Assembly: GCA_002148405.1 (NCBI GenBank)
Contig: MUGG01000212.1
Location: 62,001-126,000, forward strand
Direction of reading: 5' to 3'
DNA: 64,000 nucleotides
Source of the DNA: Alkalinema sp. CACIAM 70d
GTDB taxonomy: Bacteria > Cyanobacteriota > Cyanobacteriia > Leptolyngbyales > Leptolyngbyaceae
Part shown: positions 33,057 to 42,180 of the stretch, in pieces
How the letters are laid out: each line of letters starts with the position of its first letter
How positions within the stretch are numbered: position 1 is the first letter of the stretch
The notes under the pieces: generated by a model
Seen by the model: the letters and a program-made list of their open reading frames with translations, nothing else
What the model was told of the DNA's origin: nothing
The model's database searches: none
Position numbers and translations under genes: made by a program

Positions 33057-35243
33057 ATGATTTACTGTTTGAATCCTGACTGTAAGCAACCGCTCAATCC
33101 TGACGGTGTTGAGCAGTGCGAAAGCTGTGGTAAAAAGCTGGTACCCCTGCTTCGAGCCCGCTATCGTGTCTTGCGTACCTTGGGGCAGGGGGGATTTGGT
33201 AAGACCTTTTTGGCAGTGGATGAGGATCGGCTCAAGGCAAAATGTGTCATCAAACAGTTTTCACCCCAACTTAAGGGGACTAAGGCCCTGGAAAAGGCCA
33301 TTCAATTGTTCGAGCAGGAGGCAATACGTCTCTACGAATTGGGGGAACATCCTCATATTCCTGCGCTGTTGGCCTACTTTGAGCAGGATAGTCGCCTGTA
33401 CTTAGTTCAACAATTTATTGAAGGGCCGACTCTAGCTCAGGAGTTGGCTAAAACAGGATGCTTCGGTGAACAGAAAGTTCGAGAAGTCTTGGCGGGTCTG
33501 CTGCCGATTTTAAAGTTTGTCCACGATCGCAATGTGATTCACCGGGACATTACCCCTGCCAATATTATTCGCCGCAAGTTAGATCACCGCCTCGTTTTGA
33601 TTGACTTTGGAGTGGCCAAGTTACTGCAAGAGAGCGGGACTTCCATTCAACCCGGCACCAAGATTGGCACGGAAGGGTATGCACCGATTGAGCAGCTGCG
33701 CAGCGGCTGTGCCTATCCCGCCAGTGATATCTATAGCTTGGGTGCAACTTGCCTCTATCTCATGACCCAAACCAAACCCGAGGAACTGTATGATCCTCTG
33801 CGGGGTCGATGGCTCTGGCGAGAAAATTTAGAACAGCGGGGGGTTACGTTTACAGATGGGATTGGGCGGATCCTCGATCGCATGTTGAAGGATCTCGTCA
33901 GCGAACGGTATCAATCTGCCGCAGAAGTCATGCAAGACTTGCGGGTAGCGCTTTCTCAACCCTTGATTAATCCTGAGAGAAAACCAGCTACGTCCCAATC
34001 CTCGTCAAATGTGACGCAGTTGCCCCTTTCCCAACAATCCTCGGGTGGCCAGCCAACCTCCAGCGATTTCCTCTCGGATAGCATTAGTGATCTTCCAACG
34101 ACAGGGTTTCGGGCCCATCCTATTAGCGGTTCCCCCTCTAGCTCGGGAACGACGAGGTCATCAGGAATACCCACGTCTTCCTCCCAAGCTAGCAGCGGCA
34201 CTAGTAGCGGCACGCCCTCCTCTAACCCCCCTTCCAGTAGCCCCTCCGTGCCTCCCAGTAGCCCTTCCGGTTCCCCAAAAGCTTCGCAGTCCCTCCCAGA
34301 GAGATTTTCCAGTGCTCAAGCGGCTTCTGGTCATCGGGTGACGGGTGGTGATAGCGATTCATTGTGCATTAATGTTCTGAAGGGCCATTCCTCTTGGATC
34401 TTAGCCCTAGCCGCTAGTCCCAACGGGCAGGTTTTGGTCAGTGCTGGATTAGATAATCGCATCATTGTTTGGGATTTGGTGAGTGGTAACCAAATGATGG
34501 TGTTGGAAGGCCATCACAAACCTGTTAATGGGCTAGCGTTTACCCCCGACGGTAAAACGATCGTCAGTTGTAGTGACGATACGACGATTAAATTATGGGA
34601 TACCTCTTCCGGTCGTTTGCTGCGGGTCTTAAAGGGGCATATCCGGGATGTGACTTCAGTGGCTGTGAGTCCCGATGGCCAGTTTATTGCCAGTGGCTCT
34701 GAGGATCGCACCGTCTGTATTTGGCGGCTCAGTACGGGGGAATTGCTACGGAGTTTTCCAGGGGTTTCAGCGATGGTGAAATCCGTTTGCATTAGCGCCA
34801 ATGGTCAATTCATCGCTAGTGGCGGGTTGGATAATCAAATTAAAGTTTGGAATTTGAATGCAGGAACGTTGGTGCAAACGCTCACGGGCCATGTGAATTC
34901 TGTAATGTCCGTGGCCATGAGCGAAAATGGACGATTTTTAGCCAGCGGTAGTAAAGATCGATCGATTAAAGTTTGGAATACCCAAACTGGGGAATTGATT
35001 CGATCGCTGCAAGGCAATATGGACACCGTGAACGAGGTCGCTATGAGTCCCGATGGGCGCTTTTTAATCAGTGGGAGTAGCGATAAAAGTGTGCGGGTGT
35101 GGCGATTATCGACGGGGGATCCTGTGGTGACGTTGATGGATCATACGAGTCCAGTGAATGCCATTGCCATCAGTCCCAATCAACGCTGGTTTGCTTCGGC
35201 GGGATCGGATAGTACAGTGCGGATTTGGTCAATGAAGTTTTAG
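33057..35243 (+). CDS. Ser/Thr protein kinase with C-terminal seven-blade WD40 propeller
   Basis: 728 residues. A Cys-rich N-terminus (CLNPDCKQPLNPDG, CESCGKKL) forms a probable zinc ribbon. The Hanks-type kinase covers about 33-300: Gly loop LGQGGFGKTF, ATP lysine K66 (VIKQF), catalytic HRDITPANII, metal-binding DFG (IDFGVAKLL). The catalytic loop has Thr where most Hanks kinases have Lys (HRDIKP). A Ser/Pro-rich linker (about 305-430) leads to seven WD40 repeats, each with the GH...SPDG...WD/WN pattern, enough to close one propeller. Likely a cytoplasmic signalling kinase whose propeller binds partners or senses. The ATG at 33057 begins the zinc ribbon; an in-frame upstream start at 33036 is less likely. 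Confidence 0.92.
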   Translation: MIYCLNPDCKQPLNPDGVEQCESCGKKLVPLLRARYRVLRTLGQGGFGKTFLAVDEDRLKAKCVIKQFSPQLKGTKALEKAIQLFEQEAIRLYELGEHPHIPALLAYFEQDSRLYLVQQFIEGPTLAQELAKTGCFGEQKVREVLAGLLPILKFVHDRNVIHRDITPANIIRRKLDHRLVLIDFGVAKLLQESGTSIQPGTKIGTEGYAPIEQLRSGCAYPASDIYSLGATCLYLMTQTKPEELYDPLRGRWLWRENLEQRGVTFTDGIGRILDRMLKDLVSERYQSAAEVMQDLRVALSQPLINPERKPATSQSSSNVTQLPLSQQSSGGQPTSSDFLSDSISDLPTTGFRAHPISGSPSSSGTTRSSGIPTSSSQASSGTSSGTPSSNPPSSSPSVPPSSPSGSPKASQSLPERFSSAQAASGHRVTGGDSDSLCINVLKGHSSWILALAASPNGQVLVSAGLDNRIIVWDLVSGNQMMVLEGHHKPVNGLAFTPDGKTIVSCSDDTTIKLWDTSSGRLLRVLKGHIRDVTSVAVSPDGQFIASGSEDRTVCIWRLSTGELLRSFPGVSAMVKSVCISANGQFIASGGLDNQIKVWNLNAGTLVQTLTGHVNSVMSVAMSENGRFLASGSKDRSIKVWNTQTGELIRSLQGNMDTVNEVAMSPDGRFLISGSSDKSVRVWRLSTGDPVVTLMDHTSPVNAIAISPNQRWFASAGSDSTVRIWSMKF

Positions 35244-35313
35244 GTTGGAATCAACAGCTTCATTGACACGACCTTCTCTACACCGATCTGACCCACATTT
35301 CCCCCACAGAGGG

Positions 35314-35625
35314 ATGAGTTTCCCCGGAGGTGCTGTGAACGCTGCCCGTTCGTTTGACTATCTTTATCGTCGGTCTGGTTATCGTGCCTGGGATCGCTAC
35401 TATCGCCAGCAGCACATTTTACGATCGCAGTAGGGATTTGCCCAGGATCCAGATCCAGAGTCACCCACGTTTTTTGTGCAGCCGATCGGGTGTCAAGGTT
35501 GCGTTCATTACCATGGTGTGGCCTACGGGATGAACCGAGAGCAACGATCGCTGTTGGTCTGTGGTTTTCATCCCATGGGTTGGCAACAGGATTCCCCTTG
35601 TCCCGATCTTCAAGCAGAGTTGTAA
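35314..35625 (+). pseudogene. Small Cys/His-rich cyanobacterial protein gene interrupted by in-frame TAG
   Basis: From the ATG at 35314 (after AGAGGG) the frame runs for 39 codons (MSFPGGAVNAARSFDYLYRR... to ILRSQ) and meets TAG at 35431-35433. The same frame then continues 63 codons to TAA at 35623-35625. The second part is clearly protein-like and Cys/His-rich: PIGCQGCVHYHGVAYG, LLVCGFHPMGW, PCPDLQAEL. I recall this second motif set from small cyanobacterial proteins; it looks like a metal-binding fold. No ATG serves the second part except one deep inside it; GTG at 35476 is possible but lacks a good ribosome site. Readings: recent nonsense mutation, sequencing error, readthrough, or two separate tiny genes. 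It lies 70 bp beyond the WD40 kinase. Confidence 0.55.
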
Positions 35626-35813
35626 AGCTTCGATTAAAAACTTCAATCAGAAACTTCAAGATTAATTGCGAATTGAGGGGTTGGGCTGATGTAGATCATT
35701 GCAGTGCGTTAGGACTGTACTGGGACGATTTGGTGATGGGTCGATCGCGCGAAGTTGACGGGGAACGATCGTGACCCGAGAGCAGCCACTAGGTGAGATG
35801 GGAAGGTCAATCT

Positions 35814-36275
35814 ATGGAAACCGTGAATTCAGGAACCGCTTATTTGCTTTGGCTCCTTTGTTTTTTTGGAATCTGTGGTGTACAACGGTTCTATACCAAT
35901 CGTCCCATTAGTGGATTGATTTACCTATTCACCTTTGGATTGTTTGGGATTGGACAATTGGTGGATTTAATCTTGATTCCCAAGTTAGTGGCCGATCGTA
36001 ATGCCGTGCTCCAGCAGCAAAAAATTCGTAACTTGGCGGCTTATGAGCTAGACCGATCGGTTCAGCCCTTGGTGCCAACAGTCACTCCTATGCAGAAGCT
36101 CCTGCAAGCGGCCAAGCACCACCAGGGCCAACTCTCGATCGCCCAAGCTGCGATTTACACCGAGCTAGAGCCGGAACAGGTGAAGGAACTGTTGCTGGAA
36201 GCAGTGCGGATTGGCTGTGCCGAAATTACCAATGATCCTCAAACAGGCGCGATTCGCTATTACTTTGATATTTAG
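35814..36275 (+). CDS. TM2-domain membrane protein with winged-helix-like C-terminus
   Basis: 153 residues. Residues of about 10-58 form a TM2 domain: two transmembrane helices joined by a short turn, with the signature FFGICGVQRFYTNRPISGLI and LFGIGQLVDLILIP. The C-terminal 80 residues are soluble and resemble a small winged-helix repeat (LSIAQAAIYTELEPEQVKEL, then a beta-wing GAIRYYFDI). The role is unknown; TM2 proteins are widespread with no agreed function. GGAAGG lies 5 bases before the ATG at 35814, which decides the start over 35793. Confidence 0.8.
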   Translation: METVNSGTAYLLWLLCFFGICGVQRFYTNRPISGLIYLFTFGLFGIGQLVDLILIPKLVADRNAVLQQQKIRNLAAYELDRSVQPLVPTVTPMQKLLQAAKHHQGQLSIAQAAIYTELEPEQVKELLLEAVRIGCAEITNDPQTGAIRYYFDI

Positions 36276-36327
36276 GCTGATAGATATTTAGGCTAAATCT
36301 TTCAGCTAAATCCTAAGCCCCAGCTAG

Positions 36328-39300
36328 CTAAGCCCCCAAGAGCGTCGTGGCTCTGGCCATAAATCCCGCTTGGTTCAGAGCTGCTACCGTTGCAGCACTA
36401 TCTTTGACCCGGAATTGTTGGCCAAAGCGAACAAATTGGCGGCGATCGTTGGCCGAAACGACGGCAACGACAGGCACTTTAGCACTACGGTCTTCACTGG
36501 TTTGCGATTTCAAGATACTCCGCAGGCGATGTTGTTCCGCTCCATCACTGGCCTTTTTCAGATCGAGTTCCACCATCACCAGTCGTACCTGATCGATCGG
36601 TTCCGCATCGTCAATGATGAACTGCACTTGCTCATCCCGCCGATCGACCGTGCCCCACACCATCAAGCGGGCATCCGGTTGCATTAAATAGCCAACTTTT
36701 TCAAAGGACTTCGGAAAGACCACCGCTTCCGTTTGACCCGTCAGATCTTCCATCTGGACGATGCACATCGGATCGCCTTTTTTTGTGGTAACGTGCTTCA
36801 CTCCGATCAGCATCACAATCGCGCTGACACTTTGTTTATCGGGCATATCCTTCAGGTCACCCAAACTGATGGGAGCCAGAACTTTAGCCGATTTCCCGAT
36901 CGTTTTTAACGGATGGTCGGAAATATAGAAGCCCAAAACTTCCTTTTCTAACCGCAGCCGTTCCTGCTGGGGATAGTCCGCCACTGGAGCTGCTTTCGGA
37001 GCTGATTCCACCGTCGATCGGGGCGTGGCGGAAACCGTGGCCATGTAGTCGAACAGATTGCCCTGACCAATTTCCCGATCCTTGGCCCGCGACTGCGCCC
37101 AGTCCAACACCACTTCCAAATCCTTAATCAATTGGTGGCGGTTGGGATCAATACTGTCGAAGGCTCCACAGTAAATCAGCGATTCTAAAGCCCGTTTGTT
37201 TAATGTGCGGCTATCGACCCGATCGCACAAATCCGCCAGCGACTGGAACGGGCCGCCCTCTTCCCGTGCTTGCAAAATCGCTGACACAGGCCCAAACCCG
37301 ACATTGCGCACCGCTGACAGGCCAAACAAAATATTGCGGCCATGGGGGGTAAAGTCCACACCCGATCGATTGATATCCGGCGGCAGTACCTCAATGCCCA
37401 TGGATTGCGTGGAGGCAATGTAGCGCTGCACCTTGTCCTGATCGCCACTGTTGGCCGTCAGCAGCGCCGCCATGTATTCCACGGGATAGTGCGCTTTCAG
37501 GTAAGCCGTCTGATAGGTGACGTACCCGTAGGCTGTGGAGTGGGACTTGTTAAAGCAATATTCCGCAAACAGAACCATCTGGGCAAACAGATCCGCCGCC
37601 ACCTTTTCATCAATACCGTTTTTCTTGGCCCCAGCGACAAAGATTTCCTGGTGCTTTTCCATTTCGGCTTTCTTTTTCTTACCCATGGCGCGGCGCAGCA
37701 AATCCGCTTCTCCCAGGGTGTAGCCGCCCATATCCTGGGCAATTTTCATGATCTGCTCCTGGTAGACCATGATGCCGTAGGTTTCCTTGAGGATCGGCTC
37801 CAAAACCTTGTGTTCGTAGGAAATTTGTTCCCGTCCGTGTTTCCGGTTAATGAACTTGGGAATCAGCCCCGCATCCAAGGGCCCCGGTCGATACAGCGCT
37901 AGGACGGATGAAATATCTTCAATCCCAGAGGGCTTAAGATCCCGCACAATCTGTCGCATCCCAGAAGATTCCAACTGGAACACCCCTTCCAAATCGCCTC
38001 GGGCCAGTAACTTGTAAACCTCCGGATCTTCCAAGGACAGCCGATCGAGGTCAATTTCTTTTTGATAATTCTGCCGCACCAAGTCCACAGTTTTTTGGAT
38101 CATGGTCAAGTTCTTCAGGCCCAGGAAGTCCATTTTCAGCAGACCCAGGGACTCAATGTCTTCCATGAAGTATTGAGTAAAGACCGCTCCATCATCGTTT
38201 TTCTGGAGGGGCACAATTTCATCTAGCGGTTCCGCAGAAATCACCACTCCCGCTGCGTGGATGCCTACACTCTTGTTGGTACCTTCGATGCGAATAGCGG
38301 TATCAATCCAATCTTTGTAAGTAATCGTTGTTCCGGGAACGATCGCGCCACTGTCGTATTTCTCTTTGAATTCCTTCGTGGGGGTGTCACTGGAGATCAT
38401 TACCTTGAGCTTAGTTGGCTTACCCCGCATTACCGGAATCATTTTCGCCATTTTGTCCGATTCGCTGTAAGGCACATTCAGCACCCGCGCCACGTCCTTC
38501 AGCACTGCCTTGGAAGTCATGCGGTTGTAGGTAATAATCTGCGCGACCTTTTCTTCGCCGTACTTGCGCGTCACATAGTCGATGACTTCTTCCCGCCGAT
38601 CGATGCAAAAGTCCGTATCAATATCCGGCATCGATCGCCGTTCTGGATTGAGAAAACGCTCAAACAGTAAGCCGTGGTGGACTGGATCGATGTTGGTAAT
38701 GCCTAGGGCGTAAGCGACCAGGGAACCCGCTGCCGAACCACGCCCCGGCCCTACGGGAATGTTGTTATCACGGGCATATTTGATGTAATCCCAAACCACG
38801 AGGAAGTAGGCATCAAAGCCCATTTGCTGCATCAGTTGCAATTCGTATTCCAAGCGATCGCGATAGTCCTGGGAAATTTCTGCATAGCTGGAGACTTGGA
38901 AGCGATCGATCAAGCCTTTGCGGGTCACTTCTTCAAAGTAACTCGCCAGGGTATAGCCTGTGGGCACGGGATAGTCTGGAATACGGGGTTCTCCTAGAAT
39001 GTTGTAGTCTTCAATCTTTGCAGCAACTTCTAAGGTATTCGCGATCGCAACTTGCACCACATCTTCCGGCAAGTGATCGCGGAATAACCAACTCATTTCC
39101 TCAGCGGATTTCAAATATTCCGTTCCGGTATACCGTAGGCGTTTCTCTTCGCTGATTAACTTACCCGTTTGGATGCAGAGCAACGCATCGTGGGCTTCAA
39201 CGTCATAGCAGGAAATAAAGTGGGAATCATTGGTCGCCACCAGCTTGATATCCAATTCCTGGGCAATCCGCACAATTTCGGGATTGACGACCCGCTCTTC

Positions 39301-39843
39301 CGGCAAACCGTGGTCTTGGATTTCTAAGTAATAATCATCCCCGAAACGATCCTTATACCACTGGGCCACCCGCCGCGCCACGTCCCCACGGCCTTGCAAA
39401 ATCGCCTGGGGAATTTCGCCCCCTAGGCAAGCGCTAGTGACAATCAGCCCTTCTCGATATTGTTCTAAGTAGTCTTTGTTGATGCAAGGCCGACCAAATA
39501 GACCTTTCCCCTGTTGTCCCTTCAGGTTGGAAATCGTGGTCAGCTTTACTAGGTTTTTGTAGCCAATTTTATTTTTTGCCAGAACAATTTGGTGATAGCG
39601 GGGGCGGCGCTCCTGTTTCGTAATGTCACCATTGATGATGTACATTTCATTGCCCAGAATCGGGCGGATGGGCTTGCCTTTGCAGACCTTCAGCATTTCG
39701 ATCGCCCCGTACATGACGCCATGGTCTGTCAGCGCGATCGCGGGCATTTCCAGTGCGATTGCGCGATCGATCAAATCCGGTAACTGGCTAGCACCATCGA
39801 GAAGGCTGTAGTCGCTATGGATATGCAAACCAACAAAAGACAT
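36328..39843 (-). CDS. dnaE: DNA polymerase III alpha subunit, contiguous (no split intein)
   Basis: 1171 residues: replicative polymerase catalytic subunit. It has an N-terminal PHP domain (FVGLHIHSDYSLLDGASQL), the C-family polymerase palm with GPGRGSAAGSLVAYAL and the acidic PDIDTDF (catalytic aspartates), fingers, a helix-hairpin-helix region and an OB fold near MLIGVKHVTTKKGDPM. The site at which most cyanobacterial DnaE proteins are split by a trans-splicing intein (AEY / CFN) is uninterrupted here: ...MVLFAEYCFNKSHSTAYGY, Tyr762-Cys763, at nucleotides 37558/37557. The start is the ATG at 39843 (MSFVGLH); the extension to 39924 is not conserved. Confidence 0.96.
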   Translation of the reverse strand: MSFVGLHIHSDYSLLDGASQLPDLIDRAIALEMPAIALTDHGVMYGAIEMLKVCKGKPIRPILGNEMYIINGDITKQERRPRYHQIVLAKNKIGYKNLVKLTTISNLKGQQGKGLFGRPCINKDYLEQYREGLIVTSACLGGEIPQAILQGRGDVARRVAQWYKDRFGDDYYLEIQDHGLPEERVVNPEIVRIAQELDIKLVATNDSHFISCYDVEAHDALLCIQTGKLISEEKRLRYTGTEYLKSAEEMSWLFRDHLPEDVVQVAIANTLEVAAKIEDYNILGEPRIPDYPVPTGYTLASYFEEVTRKGLIDRFQVSSYAEISQDYRDRLEYELQLMQQMGFDAYFLVVWDYIKYARDNNIPVGPGRGSAAGSLVAYALGITNIDPVHHGLLFERFLNPERRSMPDIDTDFCIDRREEVIDYVTRKYGEEKVAQIITYNRMTSKAVLKDVARVLNVPYSESDKMAKMIPVMRGKPTKLKVMISSDTPTKEFKEKYDSGAIVPGTTITYKDWIDTAIRIEGTNKSVGIHAAGVVISAEPLDEIVPLQKNDDGAVFTQYFMEDIESLGLLKMDFLGLKNLTMIQKTVDLVRQNYQKEIDLDRLSLEDPEVYKLLARGDLEGVFQLESSGMRQIVRDLKPSGIEDISSVLALYRPGPLDAGLIPKFINRKHGREQISYEHKVLEPILKETYGIMVYQEQIMKIAQDMGGYTLGEADLLRRAMGKKKKAEMEKHQEIFVAGAKKNGIDEKVAADLFAQMVLFAEYCFNKSHSTAYGYVTYQTAYLKAHYPVEYMAALLTANSGDQDKVQRYIASTQSMGIEVLPPDINRSGVDFTPHGRNILFGLSAVRNVGFGPVSAILQAREEGGPFQSLADLCDRVDSRTLNKRALESLIYCGAFDSIDPNRHQLIKDLEVVLDWAQSRAKDREIGQGNLFDYMATVSATPRSTVESAPKAAPVADYPQQERLRLEKEVLGFYISDHPLKTIGKSAKVLAPISLGDLKDMPDKQSVSAIVMLIGVKHVTTKKGDPMCIVQMEDLTGQTEAVVFPKSFEKVGYLMQPDARLMVWGTVDRRDEQVQFIIDDAEPIDQVRLVMVELDLKKASDGAEQHRLRSILKSQTSEDRSAKVPVVAVVSANDRRQFVRFGQQFRVKDSAATVAALNQAGFMARATTLLGA

Positions 39844-40008
39844 GGCGTTTCTCTGGACGTTTTTCAAGGCTGAAACAGGCTGAAACCACAACAGACTGCA
39901 AGCTAAGGGAAGCCTGTTGAGCAACCCTTAACTCACATTGCTAGAGGGTACTCGCTAGAGGGACTCTGCAAAGGGTAATCAGATTATAGTCACTATATGT
40001 AGTAGGTC

Positions 40009-40028
40009 AATAGTTTTACAAAACTATT
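40009..40028. repeat. Inverted repeat upstream of dnaE
   Basis: Perfect 8-bp arms AATAGTTT and AAACTATT around TACA, about 166 bp upstream of the dnaE start. The flanks AGTAGGTC and AGTAGTGC are similar to each other. Possible operator or hairpin. Confidence 0.4.
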
Positions 40029-40217
40029 AGTAGTGCTATTAGGGGGAATAGTCCAAATCATCTTGGGGGCTTACCCTGCGCTAGAAATTTTGCTGTAGCG
40101 GATCCCTAGAGGGCCTATCTCCCTAGAAAGTTTACCGACCTAACTCCTTCCTAGATGGTACTTTCGTATTAAAAGAGAGTCAAGAAAGCGAATATTAAAG
40201 AAAGCAGAATTAGTTTA

Positions 40218-40273
40218 CTGCAAAACCGTTGCTGCAAAACTGTTACTGCAAAACCGTTACTGCAAAACCCTGG
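40218..40273. repeat. Tandem repeat, 14 bp x 4 (last copy degenerate)
   Basis: Four consecutive 14-bp units: CTGCAAAACCGTTG, CTGCAAAACTGTTA, CTGCAAAACCGTTA and CTGCAAAACCCTGG, in the spacer upstream of the 95-residue protein gene. Confidence 0.85.
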
Positions 40274-40411
40274 GCTTGGGTACTCAGTCAATTGCCAGCT
40301 TGAGCGATCGCGGGATGCAAGACCAACTTCTTGTAGGATTGGGAAGGATGCAAGCTGTGATTGTTCTCACTTGCTGGCTCAATCCTTGGAATTTTGACTG
40401 GAATATAGACC

Positions 40412-40699
40412 ATGAATCCTGCGATCGCGCTCATTCAGACCGTCTTTCAAGCCCCACCCAAGCCCTTTGATCCCATTAACCAAACGCTGAAGGGCTGGGC
40501 CGTTTACTGCCTGCGCGATCGGGGATTTAAGGTGGTCACGTTTTCGCCCAAAGCAGACTTTGTGGTCGAGAGCAAAGCTGGTGATCTCTTGTTCAAAGTC
40601 ACCCAAGATCCTGAAGCAGTGGACTCAGAGAAAGTTGGCTGGATTGTTGTGGCGCGATCGGGTGGGTCTGCTGAGGTGATTCCTCCAGCAAATGTTTAA
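40412..40699 (+). CDS. Small conserved cyanobacterial protein, unknown function
   Basis: 95 residues, soluble, no signal peptide or membrane segment. MNPAIALIQTVFQAPPKPFDPINQTLKG leads into a compact alpha/beta domain (KGWAVYCLRDRGFKVVTFSPKADFVVESKAGDLLFKV, then VGWIVVARS). The mixture of a helix and alternating strands with DFVVE...KAGDLLFKV is reminiscent of a minimal restriction-endonuclease-like core (D...ExK), but no catalytic claim is safe. Convergent with the AAA-like gene. Confidence 0.65.
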   Translation: MNPAIALIQTVFQAPPKPFDPINQTLKGWAVYCLRDRGFKVVTFSPKADFVVESKAGDLLFKVTQDPEAVDSEKVGWIVVARSGGSAEVIPPANV

Positions 40700-40750
40700 T
40701 CATTCTGCGCAACCGATTGGTTCGTCAACTTTAACTGGCTCGTTAACTTT

Positions 40751-40782
40751 AAAATGACGGAGCACCAAAATGACGGAGCACA
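40751..40782. repeat. Tandem repeat, 16 bp x 2
   Basis: AAAATGACGGAGCACC (40751-40766) followed by AAAATGACGGAGCACA (40767-40782), between two convergent genes. The preceding 25 bp also contain two similar phrases, GTCAACTTTAA and GTTAACTTTAA. Confidence 0.85.
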
Positions 40783-40838
40783 GCCTGCCCTTACTATCCC
40801 ATCGCCGGGATAAAAGTGACCCCGCTTGGCAACGTAAC

Positions 40839-42167
40839 CTATAAACTCCGAAAGACTTGGGAGAAATATTGCTGGTACAGTTCGCAACTGGGAACAATTT
40901 GGTGAGACCGAACCTGTACCAATCCTTTGCTTTGGAGCTTGAAGGCTAAAATGGGCTCCAGAGTGATCGGGGTCTCCGACAAAACGACTTGCCGAAAGGC
41001 TTCCAGTAGCTCAGGGTACTGCTGGAGCTCGGACAATTGTTGTCGCAGATAGGAACTGTAAATCCCATCGGGGGAGAGGGCAGAACTGGCGAGTTGCTCA
41101 AGGCTGACTCGCTCAGTGCTGAGGTAATAAATGGCTAAATGAGTCAGGTGCGTATTTGCCCCAACCAATTTAAGGACTTGGCGGGCGACTTCAGCAGAAT
41201 TGGGCAAGTGGTAGCGCTGAGCCAGATCCTGAACTTGGGATTCGGTGAATCCGGGCAAATCCACCATCAACCCTGCATTAAAGGGCGACTGGGCGATGCT
41301 GAGGGGGACATAGACTTCGGTGGAATGAATTAGGATGAGCCGAAGCTTCTGCCAAAGTTCACTACGATCGTCGCCATAGCGGGCTTTTTCATACCAAGCT
41401 CGCAAAATACCGAAAAAGTCCGATGCTACTTCGGGATATTCAAAAACTGCATCGATCTCATCGAGGGCTAGCACTAAGGGTCGATCTAATGCAGGCAGCA
41501 AATAGGTTTCAAAGTAGTGGGTACAGTTATAGCTTGCGCCAAACAGGTCATCCCAGCATTCTCCCAGGCGATTAGGCAATTCCAAATCCCGCGTTACAAC
41601 GGCACAAAACCACTGCAAAAAGCGAGATAAATCCCTAAAAATACTGGCATCAGCAAGACGCAGGTTGAGCATTACCGTAGCGAACTGATTTTCCCGCGCT
41701 TGCATTAGGGTTCGCGCCACCAAGGAGGTTTTTCCCATTTGCCGAGGAGCCTTCAGGCGTACTAGTCCGCCCGGTTGCAGAACCGCCTCGTAGCACAGCC
41801 CTTCGGCAGGCGATCGAGAAATGTAGAATGGCGAATCTACTGCGAGTTGTCCGTTGGGTGGTAATAGGGGCCGTTGTGCGGTAACTGTGCTTTCAGAGTC
41901 GGTGTAGTCATCAGGATTCAGCACCAGTTCAAAGGCGCGGAAATAACAATCCAAGGTTTGGTGATCGACCGGAACTTTGCGGCCTCTAACCCTGGCTAAG
42001 GTATTAGAGCTCAACCCTGTGCGATCGCTGAGATCTTGAAGCGTGTAGGGCTTTCCTGCATTGTCTTGCTGACTTAAGCGCATTTCCGCCGCCTGTAAAC
42101 GCTGCCAACCTTTGGCACTAAGCAGAATACCTCGTTTACGTTTTGCGGGTTGATTTGACTGGGACAT
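40839..42167 (-). CDS. AAA-like ATPase-domain protein with N-terminal helix-turn-helix
   Basis: 442 residues from the ATG at 42167. The basic N-terminus contains an HTH (about 40-62, YTLQDLSDRTGLSSNTLARVRG), followed by a linker. The AAA-like (AAA_35) domain begins near residue 110 with SPFYISRSPAEGLCYEAVLQ. Walker A is APRQMGKTSL (140-149) and Walker B LVLALDEIDAVF. The C-terminus is helical. The family is common in cyanobacteria, usually fused to diverse sensor or effector domains; here the partner is an HTH. ATP-dependent transcription control or assembly of a signalling complex is possible but unproven. A second ATG at 42179 is in frame. Both starts lie within the inverted repeat at 42165-42180. 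Confidence 0.82.
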   Translation of the reverse strand: MSQSNQPAKRKRGILLSAKGWQRLQAAEMRLSQQDNAGKPYTLQDLSDRTGLSSNTLARVRGRKVPVDHQTLDCYFRAFELVLNPDDYTDSESTVTAQRPLLPPNGQLAVDSPFYISRSPAEGLCYEAVLQPGGLVRLKAPRQMGKTSLVARTLMQARENQFATVMLNLRLADASIFRDLSRFLQWFCAVVTRDLELPNRLGECWDDLFGASYNCTHYFETYLLPALDRPLVLALDEIDAVFEYPEVASDFFGILRAWYEKARYGDDRSELWQKLRLILIHSTEVYVPLSIAQSPFNAGLMVDLPGFTESQVQDLAQRYHLPNSAEVARQVLKLVGANTHLTHLAIYYLSTERVSLEQLASSALSPDGIYSSYLRQQLSELQQYPELLEAFRQVVLSETPITLEPILAFKLQSKGLVQVRSHQIVPSCELYQQYFSQVFRSL

Positions 42168-42180
42168 GTTGGTCAACATG
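42165..42180. promoter_or_regulatory. Inverted repeat over the start codon of the AAA-like/HTH gene
   Basis: CATGTTG (42165-42171), GT, CAACATG (42174-42180). Each arm contains one of the two candidate ATG codons on the minus strand. Binding of the encoded HTH here would block its own expression; alternatively it may hide the start in an mRNA hairpin. Confidence 0.4.

Larger units (their letters stand above)
39844..40411. other. Divergent spacer between dnaE and a small hypothetical gene
   Basis: 568 bp without a supported gene. It contains a palindromic hairpin AATAGTTT (40009-40016) / AAACTATT (40021-40028) with loop TACA, and a 14-bp tandem repeat at 40218-40273. A 64-codon frame starting at 40276 overlaps the next gene in another frame and looks spurious. 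Confidence 0.55.

Noticed and set aside
36370..37902. Several + strand frames of 75-186 codons opposite dnaE
   Set aside because: They are antisense shadows of the dnaE codons, with no motif or start signal.
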